64,000 nucleotides of DNA from Trissonchulus latispiculum (GCA_030248195.1 JASAND010015508.1:1-64000); one strand, 5' to 3'; numbered from the stretch's first letter, positions 1 through 12,409 are shown. Program-made: numbers and translations. The notes: generated by a model from the letters alone, not told the origin.

Positions 1-1235
1 TACGCAAGTTTTCAGCAAACTCTACGACAAAAACGTTTCAGCTCTCCCGCACACTCCCCCTTGGGAATCTAAAAAATCAGCTTTCGCGAAATCGGAAAGT
101 TTCCGGAATCGGAATATTTGAAGTCAGCGTTGTAGAAAACATGCTCATGCCAAATTTCCAGCTCATTTGGTCGAGTTTTGTGGAATCTGGGCCTGGGGGG
201 CGTTCCGGGAAAGATCCTATTTTAATTTTCAAATCCCATTTCCACACTTAAATTACTTAGGAGTTCTAGCCAACCTGGCCAACCGGAAGTTCGGCGGTTT
301 CTCTGTCCGTTCATTCGAACTAACGTTGAAATTTACAGTGTCATACTGTCACACTTTTTGTTCGAGAAATAGGTTCCGCGGTAACGAATGTTATCAAATT
401 TGTTTTGAAAAGGTTTACCGAGCTTTGAAACCAACGCCCGCTTTATTTCATTTGTGATGTTTAATTTGTGAAAGTAATTTATTTTAGCAATTAATGTGAT
501 AAGTTGATGTCATCAAATTATTCCATCGCGTTTATTCGGATGACGGGTAGGTGGGCCGTTATTGTTCAGTGTCACGTCATATTGTAAATACCAGAAAGAC
601 ACAGCGTGGTTTCATACACGTTGTGAAGATCCATAGGCGGAAGCTTATCAAAACTTATATGCTTATATAGTTACTTTAGATTAATTGCTAGCTTCGTTTG
701 TGAACACTATATTAATTTTCCAGTTTTGTAAATTTTGTCATGTGGGTTTGTCATAAATTTATAATAGTTACATCCATGTACATGTTTTGCGGTCTACATT
801 TTAAGACTTACAACTCACAGTGTTGTGCCTGTGCGTACATATACAGCTACTGTCATACTTGAGTGCAAAGAAAAAGAAATTTTAAAGAAGGAAAGAAAGA
901 AAGAAAGAAAGCCCAATAATTAGAATTTACCCTAGCCAATGTTGTGATATTTGATATGTACCTTTGACCTTTAACACAGACTTTGACATAAACTTGGATT
1001 CTTCCACTATACTACGCACGCATATATGCTCGGCAAGTCCTCTGTATTAAACCCAAGGTTTCCAAAACAAATGTCAGTCAAATGCCTGGACTGACCTTAA
1101 TATAAAAAACTTCGTCGCTTGCCCCCTCTTTTCTTTCTTTAAGGAAAGAAAGAAAGAAAGAAAGAAAAGAAAAAGAAAGAAAAGAAAGAAAAAAAGAATC
1201 TTTCTTTCCACTAAAATATGACAGTGGCTGTATAG
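1..1235. other. No gene seen; short AAAG/GAAA microsatellites
   Basis: No open frame here shows protein-like composition or splice-compatible neighbours. The only structured sequence is a GAAA run at about 888-911 and a longer AAAG-type run at about 1141-1196. The rest is AT-rich sequence in which I see nothing. Confidence 0.6.
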
Positions 1236-1470
1236 TGATTCTTCTGTATACACACATCTGTGCGTAGAATTCGCAAAACTTAACCGATTGAGCTCAAATT
1301 TGGTATGGGTACATTTGAACAAATTTTTCTGATTGATCTGTGACAAATATTTAAAATTTTAAAAAATTAGAAATGTGTTCATCCAATGCACCCATACCAA
1401 ATTTGAGCTCAATCGGTTAAGTTTTGCGAAGGTTAGTCATAGATGTGCGTAATGCGTATACGAAAGAATC
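1236..1470. mobile_element. Hairpin MITE
   Basis: Two arms of about 80-90 bases are inverted copies of each other. The core GATTGAGCTCAAATTTGGTA near 1287-1306 is matched by its reverse complement near 1393-1412, and the outer part (GATTCTT..GTATAC) is matched by GTATACGAAAGAATC at about 1457-1471. The loop is about 70 bases and there is no coding capacity. This is the form of a small non-autonomous inverted-repeat element. No target duplication could be fixed with confidence. Confidence 0.6.
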
Positions 1471-1572
1471 TCTTACATTTTACTATAGTCTCCAATTTAA
1501 AATAAATTGCTTAAAATGTGCAAAACGATAAGCTACGTGGCTACTAGCTTACTCTTTTTTATTTTAAAAGCA

Positions 1573-2782
1573 TTATAAACTAGAGATGAGTATTTTGGCT
1601 CGCGGCTCGGCTCGGCTCGGCTCGCGAGCCGAGCCGAGCCGGCAACAATTTTTCCCGAGCCGAGCCGAGCCGGAGAATTGAAACTCCGAACCGAGCCGAG
1701 CCGAGCCGACCCTATCGAAAAGTTTTAAGTTTACTGTAATTAGTTCAAACAAAATAGCCAACAAATTCTATGAATTCTGTTTTCTGGTTTCAACTTTGTC
1801 GTCTAATTTTCCGTTTTTCCTTGTCTTTATTCATACCTTCCTTCCACGCCAACTTAGTTTAAACGTTAGGCTGTGTTAGAAGTCGTCTTATGCATGATTT
1901 AGTTACTAGTTACAAAGAAATATTTTGACTTAATTATTTCAACGTGTCATATTTGCTTTTATCAAAACTATTACAATTAAAATTTGCATTGTCATACTAC
2001 TGTGGCTTTGGGTTGTTGTAGTAATTTATATGATAGCAGAAAAGGTTGTAAAACTGCTGATTATATACCAGAAATGCTTATTATTAATTTAGAGTTTGAA
2101 ATTATTCTGCATAATTACAATTGACAACGATTATGGCTACGATCGGCAGAGAGCAATTAAAGGAGTTGAAATTTGTTTAAAATTTAAAAAAATAATTTAA
2201 AAGAATTCTGAATTTTATTGCTGAGTTCTCAAGCATTTTGCAATTTATCAGATTATATATTCCTTTTTTCAAGACTGCGGAAAACAAAAAGTTTTCTCGC
2301 GATTTTTTCGGCGTTTATCAGTGGTTTCTTTCCATATTATATACACAGAATAAAATAATGATAAATTTTAAGAAACAAACATGAATGGGTGCCCGGCGCC
2401 CGCCCACTTTCGTAGAATATACATTTACCAAATATCAATATCATTAAACCTTATAATCCTGGACTCTGTAGCTCGCAGTGTCTCGGTAATAATGGAGTTT
2501 TGGTGATTCACACTGGTACACAAAAGCTAAACGGCTGGTTTCAGGTTTTTGTCAAAAACAACGTAGAAAATCCACAATTCGATGCAATCTGGCAAACTTC
2601 AAATTTCAAGATGGGCGAGCCGAGCCGAGCCGAGCCGACCCACTTTCAATATTCTTCCGAGCCGAGCCGAGCCGAGCCGGGTATGCCCGCGAGCCGAGCC
2701 GAGCCAAGCCGAACACATTTTCTCCCGAACCGAGCCGAGCCGAGCCGGAAAATCCCGGCTCGTCCTCATCTCTATTATAAAC
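1573..2782. mobile_element. hAT-like non-autonomous transposon with GAGCC arrays and 8-bp target duplication
   Basis: The element runs from 1581 to 2774 (1194 bp). It starts TAGAGATGAG and ends CTCATCTCTA, perfect 10-bp terminal inverted repeats, and is flanked on both sides by the same 8 bases, TTATAAAC (1573-1580 and 2775-2782). An 8-bp duplication with short inverted termini is the signature of hAT transposons. Each end carries subterminal arrays of the pentamer GAGCC/GGCTC (about 1599-1710 and 2616-2762), oriented in opposite directions. No transposase is present, so it would depend on an autonomous partner. The short open frames inside the arrays are artefacts of the repeats. Confidence 0.85.
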
Positions 2783-3477
2783 ACACATTTTATGCTGCAG
2801 CGTGAGAGAGATCGATTGGACTTTCTAGTGAATAAAATTTTTGTGAAACGAGATAGAAAATGAGGGGGTGATAATTGTAGCGGTTGTTCATCTTCTGGCT
2901 GTATAATACTAGAGATGAGTCACGTCGCATCAGTATTACAGTTGTGCAGAATTAGGGCAAGCTAACATTTGACTTCACGGATATTATATTATATTATTTG
3001 ACAAGATATCATTTAACGGGTGTACTCAAGGGAACAATCTGTAACAGCATATGTGGATATTAATCCAGCATGACTGATTGATTAGGTGTAAAGTGGTGTA
3101 AAATCCTTCCTTATTTTCACTGAGCCAGAAAGACTTAAGCTAAGCAACAACAGATATAATTAATTAGTAGAGTGCTGAAGTTTACCGTTTAAAGTTTGTT
3201 CTGTTCACCGTAACACTATTCGTTGGGAACGTGCAGTTTCAGCAACAGCCAATTAGGTAAGAAATGATTAATAAATTTTAGCCATAACAAGACCGGACAA
3301 AGCTAGATTCATGAGAGATGCCAGAATACAACTCGTGCACGTGCATACTGTACCTTTACACTATGTTTACTTTGTAGCTTTTTGGAACCGTGCAGAAATA
3401 AGCAGAATATGTACAACAATGTAATATGTAGTGTAATTAGGTTAATTTAATTTGACATTTCAGGCAGAGCAGGCACA

Positions 3478-6400
3478 ATGTTTGTGAGTTTGCCACAAGT
3501 TTTGCTGCTAACTCTGAGTGTGGTGCTGATAAGTGAATCTGGATTGGGATGCGTATTTAATCACGACTGTCCAGCTGGCCAGTACTGTACTACAAGAAAA
3601 ATCGGTATGTCATCGAATCGGCAACTTATATTTTACGATTCACATATTACTTATCAAACTGTAGTGACAATAGGATAAAGTGGGGAGGGGAGAATGGGGG
3701 TGCAGACTCACCCCTCCCTGTTAGACAGAAAACGGGCAGACCCTCTGGTCCAGAAAGTAAAAAAGGTGGACCACCCCCTCAGCGATTTTTACCCAAAATT
3801 TAACATTTTTTTGCAAATTCAGGTGACTGTTTCAAAAAATTTCTTAAAAATGGCTAAATTATTTTTCACTAATTCTTAGCCTGAGCGAAAAGAGTAAAAA
3901 ATTATGGCGTAGATGCCCTTAAAATTTTGGAATTTGTCAGGAGTAGACCTCTCGTCAAAGTCGGCGTAGACTCCCCGTGTTAATGTATGGTAGTGACATT
4001 TTACAAAAACTTTCGCGCCAGCCCATAAACAGTCTCATGAAGTGGCATAAGTTGGCATATGAGCAATTAATATGTAGTTAGAGTGTCAGCAAAATACCGT
4101 AAAATTTTTATAAATAGATTACCAATGGTTATGGACTCATGCTGTTAGAGTAGTATATACCCGTATTAATTCTACCTTATATCAACTAAACCGCTTGTTT
4201 AATCTCAACCTAGATTTATTCGAAAAGCTGTTTCGGCGAATCGACAATTATTTCAAGATAACGGTCAAGGCCCTCTTTAGATTAGATCTTAGTGATCCTG
4301 AACACTACCTAATACTATCACGGACACACTCACTCCCACACTCTCACAGTAACACTTACTCGAAATGTTTGTATTGTGCAGCAATTTTTATATCATTAGA
4401 AAGAGAAGAAAAATGCTACACAGCTGTCGAATTAGTTTTTAATTGCATTAACCTAAGTGCCCCCCGGAAGTTAGCATACCTGCATTGCATAATTGTACAT
4501 GCTAGTGTAAGAGTTTGTTACTCTTACTATTATGTACTCTTGTTCTTGTTCATATTCATATTTTAATGTTTCTAAAGGTTTATCTTAGGCTTTGATAGAG
4601 ACTAGCGCTTTTGCTAAAACATTATGCTTATTTCAGCTAGTATACAGTAATTTTAAAACAAAACCAGTGTAAAATAAAAACATAACAGATTGATTACATT
4701 TGCACACATATTTTTGGTTTTGAATGTACAGAAATTAGTTGCAGCTGAGTTCAAGGTATTATTTAGCTTGAAAGGTATTATTCTCGTTTTACAAACTACC
4801 CCGATTTTTTCTGCAGCATAATATTTGGATCTCAAAAAACCGTCGGCCCTGAGATAGCTGCATTTTCATTGATTAAGCTATTGCAATATACTATTGAATT
4901 GATGAGCAAATTGATGAGCAAACAAAACAAAATTTTGTTTTAGACTGACCTGACAGTAAGGTATGTTTGTTATTTCACAGTTGCGACTTGCGACCTTCGC
5001 TTTCTCAAGGGTAATTGCTAAATGATTGTCTGGATCGAGAGAGCTTAGTATACACAGTATATATGTTACGTACAAAACCCGAAATCTTACAAAACTAGTT
5101 CTGTATATGGGTCATTTTGTACAAAACTAGTTTTGTATGGACTCCCACGTACAATTCTAGTTTAGTATGGCCTCTGCCGTACAATTCTAGTTTTGTATGG
5201 CTTCCCTCGTACAATTCTAGTTTTGTATGGCTGTGACCGGACAATTCTAGTTTTGGACGTACAAAACTGTTTCGGTAAGATATAGCAGCCATTACGTATT
5301 TATTCATTACTATTCAAGTTCGTACATAATTTCAAGCACTAAAGTTTTAAGATCTAATTTATAAAAAATTAATATTTATAATAATGGAAGGCTATTTTAA
5401 GCAGATAAAAGAATTAATATTTCAGATACCAAATTCTAATTAAAGCTAACCTCGTCAGAACTTTAAAGATTTAGAAAGAGGAATGGTTGCATAGGCACAG
5501 ATTTCTGAGCGAGTTGCTGTAAAAATTTTAGTTTTCGACTGGGGACCAATAAAATTAATAAACTTACAATGCAAAAACGTTATAACGTATATAAATAATA
5601 ATCTGCATATATAAAAAATCTTCAAATTCTTCATTTAAAATTCAACGTAATATATATTATTTCGACTAATTATTTTTAGTCAGCAGTCATTTTTTGTATT
5701 CAACCATAAACTAGGGAAATACACGCACATTCAAAGACATACGTACAGTCAGTCTTCCCTTAGGTCCCCTTTGGAAAATTACCAAAAATTTCGAAAAAGA
5801 CCCCATTCGAATTGATTGCTTAATCCTGAAAAAATAATTCCCTTATTTGAAAATTTAAAATTTTTTCGGATTTGCTGGAACATTTCAATTAGATTTAATT
5901 AGTTTTAATTGAAATTTTTTCTAATAAATAAAGTTCAGTCGCAAATTTAGTATTTAGATCATACATGGTAAATCCAGCCTAAGAAAAATTGAAACAATTT
6001 CAGGAACAAAGACAGAAAAGACAGATTTTTTGGGCCATTTTCTTACCCAATTTTCCTACTTCTTGTGAGAGCAATTTGGCGACCCCTTGTGGGCGACTTC
6101 ACCGAATGGGAAATTTTCCCCCTTCCCCCCCTTGTCCACCTGTGATCATAATACGTGTTTCGTAGCCCAAAATGAGTACCAAATCCCCTAGTTTTTGACT
6201 AGCTTTTACATCATTTGGGTGCATCAACACGTGATAGGGCCTTAAGTATTTTAATTTCAAAGAATGCTCTGTAAAAATTCCGCGAAGGGCACAAAATAGA
6301 AAAAGTTCTCAGCTGCTGGGGGGTTCGGCTCGGCCCCCAGACCCCCCGGACAATTTTTGCATCCCCCTCGAAAATTTTTCTGGCTGCGGTAGTGCCACTG

Positions 6401-9082
6401 AGTATATATCTATTTTTCGTATGCTACGTATTCATAGTTTAACATTATAATTCAACGAGCACGGTGCTTAAAATGAGGTTTAAGACTATTTAATCTTATT
6501 TAGAAACTGGTAAAATGCATTAACTGGACGTTTAGTAAAGTAAAAATATTAAAAACAATTTTACATTCGTTAGTCATTGTGTATATAGTTTTCAGACTTT
6601 TGAAGAGGCTTTTTACACTTTTTAAAACTAGATTTTGTATTTTTAATACTTAACAGTACTTTGTTAGGATTTTAACGAATTACAACTTTTATAAAGATTT
6701 AACCTATTTTTAGCCTTCATATTTCCAAAAGTTTGATTGAAAATGCCAATAGTTAACGCATGATGGGCACCGAAAAACGCGAAATATTTGAGCATTTTTG
6801 CGAAACTAAAAAATTTCCCTAAAGTTTTCGAAATTATATTTGAAAAATTGAAAAATTCTCAAAATTATTTGAAGCGGTCTAGGTTTTTATTTGTTGCCTT
6901 AATATATAACATGTTTAACGCTTTAATTCGATCTTAAAGATCTTAAAACTTTAGTGCTTGAAATTATGTACGAACTTGAATAGTAATGAATAAACAAGCT
7001 AAATTGGCATGAATGGTTTGCCGCCGCTTCCTTCATTAGGCAGGTCATTTTCTAGGGTCGATTTTCGGTCAAATGGGGGATAGAGTATTTTCTGTGACGT
7101 TCTCGACCTCCCCTTGGGCCAACGTTTCGTCCAAATTTTAGACAAAAGGCTTTTAACCCGTACATCTGAAAATGGTTGCCCTTAAAAGGGCATTTGGGAT
7201 AAGGAATTTTCGATTACTACAAGTTGCTTGATACACCCTCTTAAAGGGTGTCCTAGCATATCCACCAGCTCAAATTGACTAACAAGTTAAAAAACACAGA
7301 TATTAGGCGTTTCTGGGCAGTTTGCTCACTTTTGCGGACTCCAACAGCGTAGCATTTGGCCATATCTCGAGATCCACGGGAACTAGAAACATTTCGATTG
7401 CAGATTTGGAATCTGCGTCCCCGAATTACTCTATGACCGACTTTTCAACCAAATCGGACATTAAACGTTTTTATCCATTTTTGACACCTTCACCTGAAAA
7501 TGGTTGCCCATAAAAGGGCAGTTGGGATAAGAAATTTTCTACTAAATATAGCTGAAAGTTACTTGACACTTCTTTTTAAAGGATATCTTAGCAAATCCAC
7601 TGGCTAAACTTGACTAACGAGTTCAAAAAAACACAGATATTAGGCGTTTCTGGGCAGTTTGCTCAGTTGTGTGGTCTCTAACAGTGTAACTTTTGGCCAT
7701 ATCTCGAGATTCACAAAAGCTAGAAAAATTTCGATTGCAGATTTGGAATCTGCGTCCCCGAATTACCCCAGGACATGCTTTTCAACCAAATCGGAGAGAA
7801 AAAGTTTTCGACCATTTTTGACACCTTCCTCTGAAAATGGTTGCCCATAAAAAGGCAGTTGGGATAAGGAATTTTCGATTAAGTATTGCCACAAGTTACT
7901 TGACACTTCTTTTTAAAGGATATCCTAGCAAATCCACCGGCTAAACTTGACTAACGAGTTCAAAAAACACAGATATTAGGCGTTTCTGGGCAGTTTGCTC
8001 ACTTTTGCGGTCTCCAACAGTGTAACTTTTGGCCATATCTCGAGATTCACAAACGCTAGAAAAATTTCGATTGCAGATTTGGAATCTGCGTCCCCGAATT
8101 ACCCTAGGACTGACTTTTCAACCAAATCGGAGAGAAAAAGTTTTCGACCATTTTTGAGAATCGCCTTGACAGAGAACCTGAACCCCCCTCTAAACCAGAA
8201 CCATTTTAAAAAATTAAATTCCCTGCCCTGGTCGACTGGGTGGGTCTAGAGCGATGAAATTAAAATGGGCCAGGTTTGGGACCAACCCCCACATACCCAC
8301 CAAATTTCAGCTCCGGGTGTTGAGCCTAGCTTGAGTTAATAGGGGGGGACAAGAAGAAGAATAATAATAATAACACGACGAGAATAAGGGTTTGCCCTTT
8401 TCCTTCGGAAGTAGCGGCAAACCAATAAGTATATAATGGCTGCTATATCTTACCGAAACAGTTTTGTACGTCCAAAACTAGAATTGTACGGTCACAGCCA
8501 TACAAAACTAGAATTGTACGAGGGAGGCCATACAAAACTAGAATTGTACGGCAGAGACCATACAAAACTAGTTTTGTACAAAATGACCCATACAAAACTA
8601 GTTTTGTACGATTTCGGGTTTTGTACGTAACATATATATAGCTTAGTACATATGCTTAGTATATATATAGTTTTCACCGAAAATGTTTGTAAATAATTAA
8701 AAGTAACCAAAAACGGTCTAAAACACTCTTTTAGTTGTGTGCAGCCAAATATAACGTTTTTAAAGCAATTTTCCAGAAATATAAAACTTGGCTGATTTTA
8801 GCTTTTTGATCAAAAATATCAATTGTAACCGGAACCGATAGCTAGAACCTGTACCGAAACCGGAACCGGTTTCATAAATCGGAACCGGCCCAGCACTAGC
8901 TGCAACCCCGCTGCTGATTTCTCTATCTCCGAAATTTGGATAATATCACTCGCACCTATATTTTTTATGAACAGTGACCAGATTTTATTTTTACAGGTAT
9001 TGGTTGGGAGTGGAACGAATGTCAAAGAGTTCACAAGAGATCCCGCAGTATTTATTCTCTGCTGAAACGCTCATTTGTTTGA
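3478..9082 (+). CDS. Tentative small secreted cysteine-rich peptide, two exons
   Basis: Exon 1 (3478-3604) encodes a good signal peptide (MFVSLPQVLLLTLSVVLISE, then SGLGC) followed by CVFNHDCPAGQYC, and ends in phase 1 at a GTATGT donor. A candidate exon 2 (8997-9082) follows a strong pyrimidine-rich acceptor (GATTTTATTTTTACAG), joins in the same phase, encodes GWEWNECQRVHKRSRS and more, and ends at a TGA. The product would be about 70 residues with four cysteines in the mature part (spacing C-x5-C-x5-C-x13-C) and basic pairs (KR, KR) like prohormone cleavage sites. The spacing CxxxxxCPxGxYC resembles EB or dickkopf-N type modules. The ATG sits 14 bases after a TTTCAG acceptor. The intron is 5.4 kb and full of repeats, so other exons may be missed. 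Exon 1 is fairly secure; the join to exon 2 is inference. Confidence 0.4.
3605..5040. other. Intron sequence, no feature recognised except G-rich repeat
   Basis: About 3670-3990 belongs to the low-complexity G/C-run repeat family seen elsewhere in the window. The remainder is AT-rich. The 123-codon open frame at 4195-4566 has no recognisable motif and no protein-like neighbours. Confidence 0.5.
6994..8423. mobile_element. Element nested in the right arm of the Mutator-like repeat
   Basis: The mirror of the left arm is continuous up to 6993 and resumes at about 8429, so the ~1.43 kb between is an insertion. The bases AATAA occur at both junctions (6989-6993, 8424-8428). Near its ends ATGGTTTGCCGCCGCTTCC (about 7012-7030) is matched by an imperfect inverted copy, GGAAGTAGCGGCAAACC, at about 8407-8423. 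Inside are three tandem ~336-bp repeats and an AAT microsatellite. No coding capacity is seen. Confidence 0.5.
7145..8160. repeat. Tandem repeat, three units of ~336 bp
   Basis: Starts of equivalent positions fall at 7322, 7659 and 7995, giving periods of 337 and 336 bases. Units share GGGCAGTTTGCTCA, a CCATATCTCGAGAT block and CGATTGCAGATTTGGAATC followed by CCCCGAATTAC. The same protein-like frame is seen in each unit only because the repeat length is close to a multiple of three; it begins without ATG and is not a gene. Confidence 0.8.
8820..8905. repeat. GGAACCG array at a probable hAT-like end
   Basis: Repeated GGAACCG/CCGGAAC units run up to CAGCACTAG at about 8897-8905, which in reverse reads CTAGTGCTGGGC, a common type of hAT terminus. 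No matching opposite end was found in the window. It parallels the GAGCC arrays at 1581-2774. Confidence 0.3.
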
Positions 9083-10026
9083 TTGCTTGGAATCATGGGC
9101 ACTAATAAATACTTTGCGATTTGTGAATTGTGATACACTTATTAGTAACTGTTAAATAGATTTATCACGTAATTTTAAATTTAAATGCCACGTAATTTGA
9201 ATTCGTCAAAATAATATTCAGTGTTCGACAATGTTTGAAGTTTCGCTATTCTTGACCCTGAAAAAAGTGATAATTTTACGTGTTGGTTTTATCAAAAAGC
9301 GACCGGAACAACATTAATCTATTTTAATTCTGTGTAATTGTACGCAGACTCTGAACTGGAAAGTGTGGATTAGTTCAGAAACAGGCTAAATAATAATTCA
9401 CTCGTGTCTTTCTGGTTAAAAATAGCTTCAAATCTCTCACCTTATACTGCAGACTACTCGAATAAGTTTTAGACTATTTAATTCTGCAAGTTCAGCTTTG
9501 CAGCAAATCAACATTACATACTTACTGTGCAGAATGTATACAACATATACAAAATGAAAACAAGGCATGTTACAACTATAAAAAACATAAAACGTACAAC
9601 AAAAGCCTGACAAAGGCATTCCATTTAATGATAATCATTAAATGTAATGAACCCAGGCCAGGAACGGTTAAAACCCTAATAAAATTGTGAAATGAGGTAA
9701 ATCAAGACAGCTCAGCAGTACAGTTCCCATTCGAAGCAGTAATGGAGTTACAGAATATCAGATATTTTTACTGCTGTGTCTTAATTCCTCATTTGCACCA
9801 ACTAACTAAATACCCTGAAGTAAGTAAAGACTAAAGTTAGTAGGAAATGTGCAATCTGTTACCCTGTACCTTACAATTCATGAATGCAGTGGTGAGACAG
9901 CATAAAAAGAAATTGAAAATATATTTGATTTATAACGAATTTTGTCAGAGTCAGTTCAAAATAGTAATTTTCTTGGGATTAAATTTTTTTACAATTTTAT
10001 GGGATTTTTATACAACGAAAATCCTC
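9083..10026. other. Intergenic, nothing recognised
   Basis: AT-rich sequence between the tentative peptide gene and the 3' end of the ZP gene on the opposite strand. The short frames have no recognisable motifs. No canonical AATAAA on the minus strand is evident just downstream of 10027. Confidence 0.5.
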
Positions 10027-12409
10027 TCATTTATGCCGTCTACACAAAAGTATGCTGACAATTCCAGCGACTAAAACAACGGTTGCAAGTGCTGCAATCA
10101 AAAGTCCCAAACTGTTGGCGGAAAGACAGAAATCATTGGAATGGGAAGGTTGAGTATAGAAAGGAACATGATGAGTTAATTGTTGAGGTAGAGATTTGGC
10201 ATCATCTTCGATTTCCAAAGCATCAATACTGGCCAAAACATCCAGGGTACTTGCAGCCTCATAGGCTGTCAGGGCGCGTCGCTTTCCTCGAGTTGGCTCG
10301 GCACAAGTGGGCAGTGGGCAGGCTTCGTTAGGTTCCTGAAACAATACATTTAAACTAATCTTGCATGCACGAAATTGGCAAAGGCTTCACTGTGACTTAA
10401 TTCCGTGTATACGAAGTATTGTTATGATACATTCTCACAGGTGCGAATAGTTTATACACAAACGACTACTGCGAAAGACTGTGATACGGTGAAATAATTT
10501 AGCAGAGCGTGCAAACAGTTTATACCTACCTTAATAGTTATCGATATTTGACACTGGAAGAACAATTGTGGTCGATCTGCGTATTTGAAAACGTGAGTCT
10601 CCTGACCAGCCATCAAGTCAGTTAGATATTCCAAGTTCCTCAACAAGTACTGATCTATTGCGCATCCGTTGACATCCAGTAAGTCAACTCGGTCACCCTG
10701 AAACATAAACGTGGTCATTTTGATTGAAAAATTGAATATTGCTTCTCAATTTTTTCTACCATATATGCTTCAGAAGAAATGATAAAATATTTTGTTAAGC
10801 AGAACTTATAAGGATGTTGTGTACGTGCTCCAAAATCATCCTCTGTGTTGGTATGGTACTTGTATAGAGCTATTACTCTCGTCCTTTCTTGCATACACCC
10901 AAGCGGTGGTGCTTACCTATTTCTGAACTCGTAACTGTAAGTTTTGGAACGAATTCATTATGCCTTGGTTCTATTATGCCTAGACAGCCGTAGAGCGTTG
11001 GATCGATAGAGCGTTTGTCTAAATCGCTAAATTGGTGGTTCAATCCCCATCTCAGGCCCGAATTTGCTGCAGTGGCAACTATTTCTTTCAGTTCTACCAT
11101 CCTTGAATTTTCAGTCCTTAAGACAATTGAACCCCATGCGAACTTACAGCTCCATCATCCACATAGCAGGAATGAACAACCATACAAAATGTGTCCACAG
11201 TTTCCGTGTCACACGTCCATTTGTGATATACTGCCTGACCAACGATAGCGTACCTAAAACAAATTACGGACGTTGGTACACTAGGGGTTTACTGTCACAC
11301 AACTGTCAACAGTATTTTACATATGTACAATGGTCTCAAAATATGGAGCTAAACTGAAAATAGAAATCCAGAGCATGAACACAGCAAACCATACTAGAGT
11401 ATTTCCATTTCTTAACAGTACTCAGTACTTACTGTATTGGTTGACCGTCAGGGCCACCGTCCAGAATCTCGTAACGACAAATGGGCATGGGAACCACTTG
11501 CGTCTGGAATCCTGTAGTCAGCATGGATACTTCCAATTCAGTGCTTACGGTCTTATCGGCTTCCATGTAGAAGCACTGAACTGTATAAGCTCGATCTACC
11601 TGAAGCAACAGGTTGTTTAAATATACAAATGGCAGAATACAGAATTATGACTGAAGCTGTGCAGGTAATATATGTATTACAGGTGCCGTTTTAGTCCAAG
11701 ATTTCACCTTGCAGTTAAGAAATAGATGTAGGATATTTTCAGGAAACTGAAGCCACAAACCTTAACAGATGAGCTAACATGCGGTATGGTATGCTTTCGA
11801 CTAACTTTGAATTATAATTAAATAAAGGTATCGATCCCCAAACTTTGATTTTAGTCGATTGAAAAGTCGAAACAGAGAATCATTTGCTGAAAAGTTGCCT
11901 CAAACATTTCTTGTTTCAAATTTTTTTATTTCAGTTCCAGGATATTATACGTGGTACCTACTCTCTGACAGAAATTTCAAGCTTATAGCTGTAATGTCGC
12001 GTAATGGTATTGCTCTGTTGGTATGAAGCATCATCAAGTTATGGACTACTATTAAGAATTTCAATGAAAGCATTACCTTCGTAATAAACTGAGGATGAAA
12101 AGTGATAATGACCGTGGCAGTCACAAAGACGCCACGCGGCTCCAGAGATCGAATCCTGCGAACGTTGCAGGTCTCAAAGGGGAGACTGATCCCGGCCACC
12201 TGTCCGCCGGCCTCATCATTCCGGCAACCCGGCTCATCGTAAAGTCCCTTCACATAGACGTGGCCTTCAAAAGGGTTTCGAGTATTAAAATTAATTGTAA
12301 TGGAGGTGGGTCCGCATTCTATCTCTGGTTCACCTTCAACTCCGTTATCAATTGGAATGGCGGCTGCGTAGCCAATTAGTGCAAAAACGACAATTAATTT
12401 AAGGGTCAT
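10027..12409 (-). CDS. Cuticlin-like ZP-domain membrane protein
   Basis: Five exons join in phase: 12409-12077, 11599-11433, 11253-11148, 10697-10530 and 10335-10027, giving 360 residues. A signal peptide ([17 protein letters not shown]) is followed by a ZP domain beginning near residue 30 ([14 protein letters not shown]). The second half of the domain has the pattern typical of nematode cuticlins: a YEIL block, [37 protein letters not shown] and [16 protein letters not shown] basic cleavage motif (RGKRR) follows the domain. A single C-terminal membrane span (about [19 protein letters not shown]) then ends in a short basic tail, RRHK. ZP proteins of this class are cleaved after secretion and polymerise in the extracellular cuticle; that role here is inferred. 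All introns have GT-AG ends, and the conserved cysteines and furin-like site look intact. Confidence 0.92.
10960..11060 (+). repeat. Possible tRNA-like (SINE head) sequence in ZP intron 3
   Basis: Contains GGTTCAATCCCC, which matches the tRNA B-box consensus, about 50 bases after TAGAGCGTTGGATCGATAG. The stems do not fold into a good tRNA, so a decayed tRNA-derived repeat is more likely than a tRNA gene. Confidence 0.25.

Larger units (their letters stand above)
5042..8648. mobile_element. Mutator-like element with long inverted repeats built from palindromic units
   Basis: Left arm (about 5055-5350) and right arm (8431-8640, plus 6935-6994) are near-perfect inverted copies. Each arm holds five or six tandem ~36-base units built around the palindrome ACAAAACTAGTTTTGT or ACAAAACTAGAATTGT. 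The outer ends read TATATATGTTACGTAC and its complement. The same nine bases, AGCTTAGTA, stand at 5042-5050 and 8640-8648; a 9-bp duplication with long terminal repeats fits Mutator-like elements. The right flank repeats a similar sequence again, so the duplication is not certain. No transposase is seen. A later insertion (6994-8423) splits the right arm. Confidence 0.6.

Noticed and set aside
5095..5307. CRISPR-like array of ~36-base repeats
   Set aside because: The spacers are short and themselves similar, the array is mirrored at 8436-8630, and the setting is a eukaryotic transposon.
7322..8249. Three similar 63-84 codon frames
   Set aside because: The unit length (336-337 bases) is near a multiple of three, so one frame recurs; the starts are not ATG and the third differs only where the array ends.
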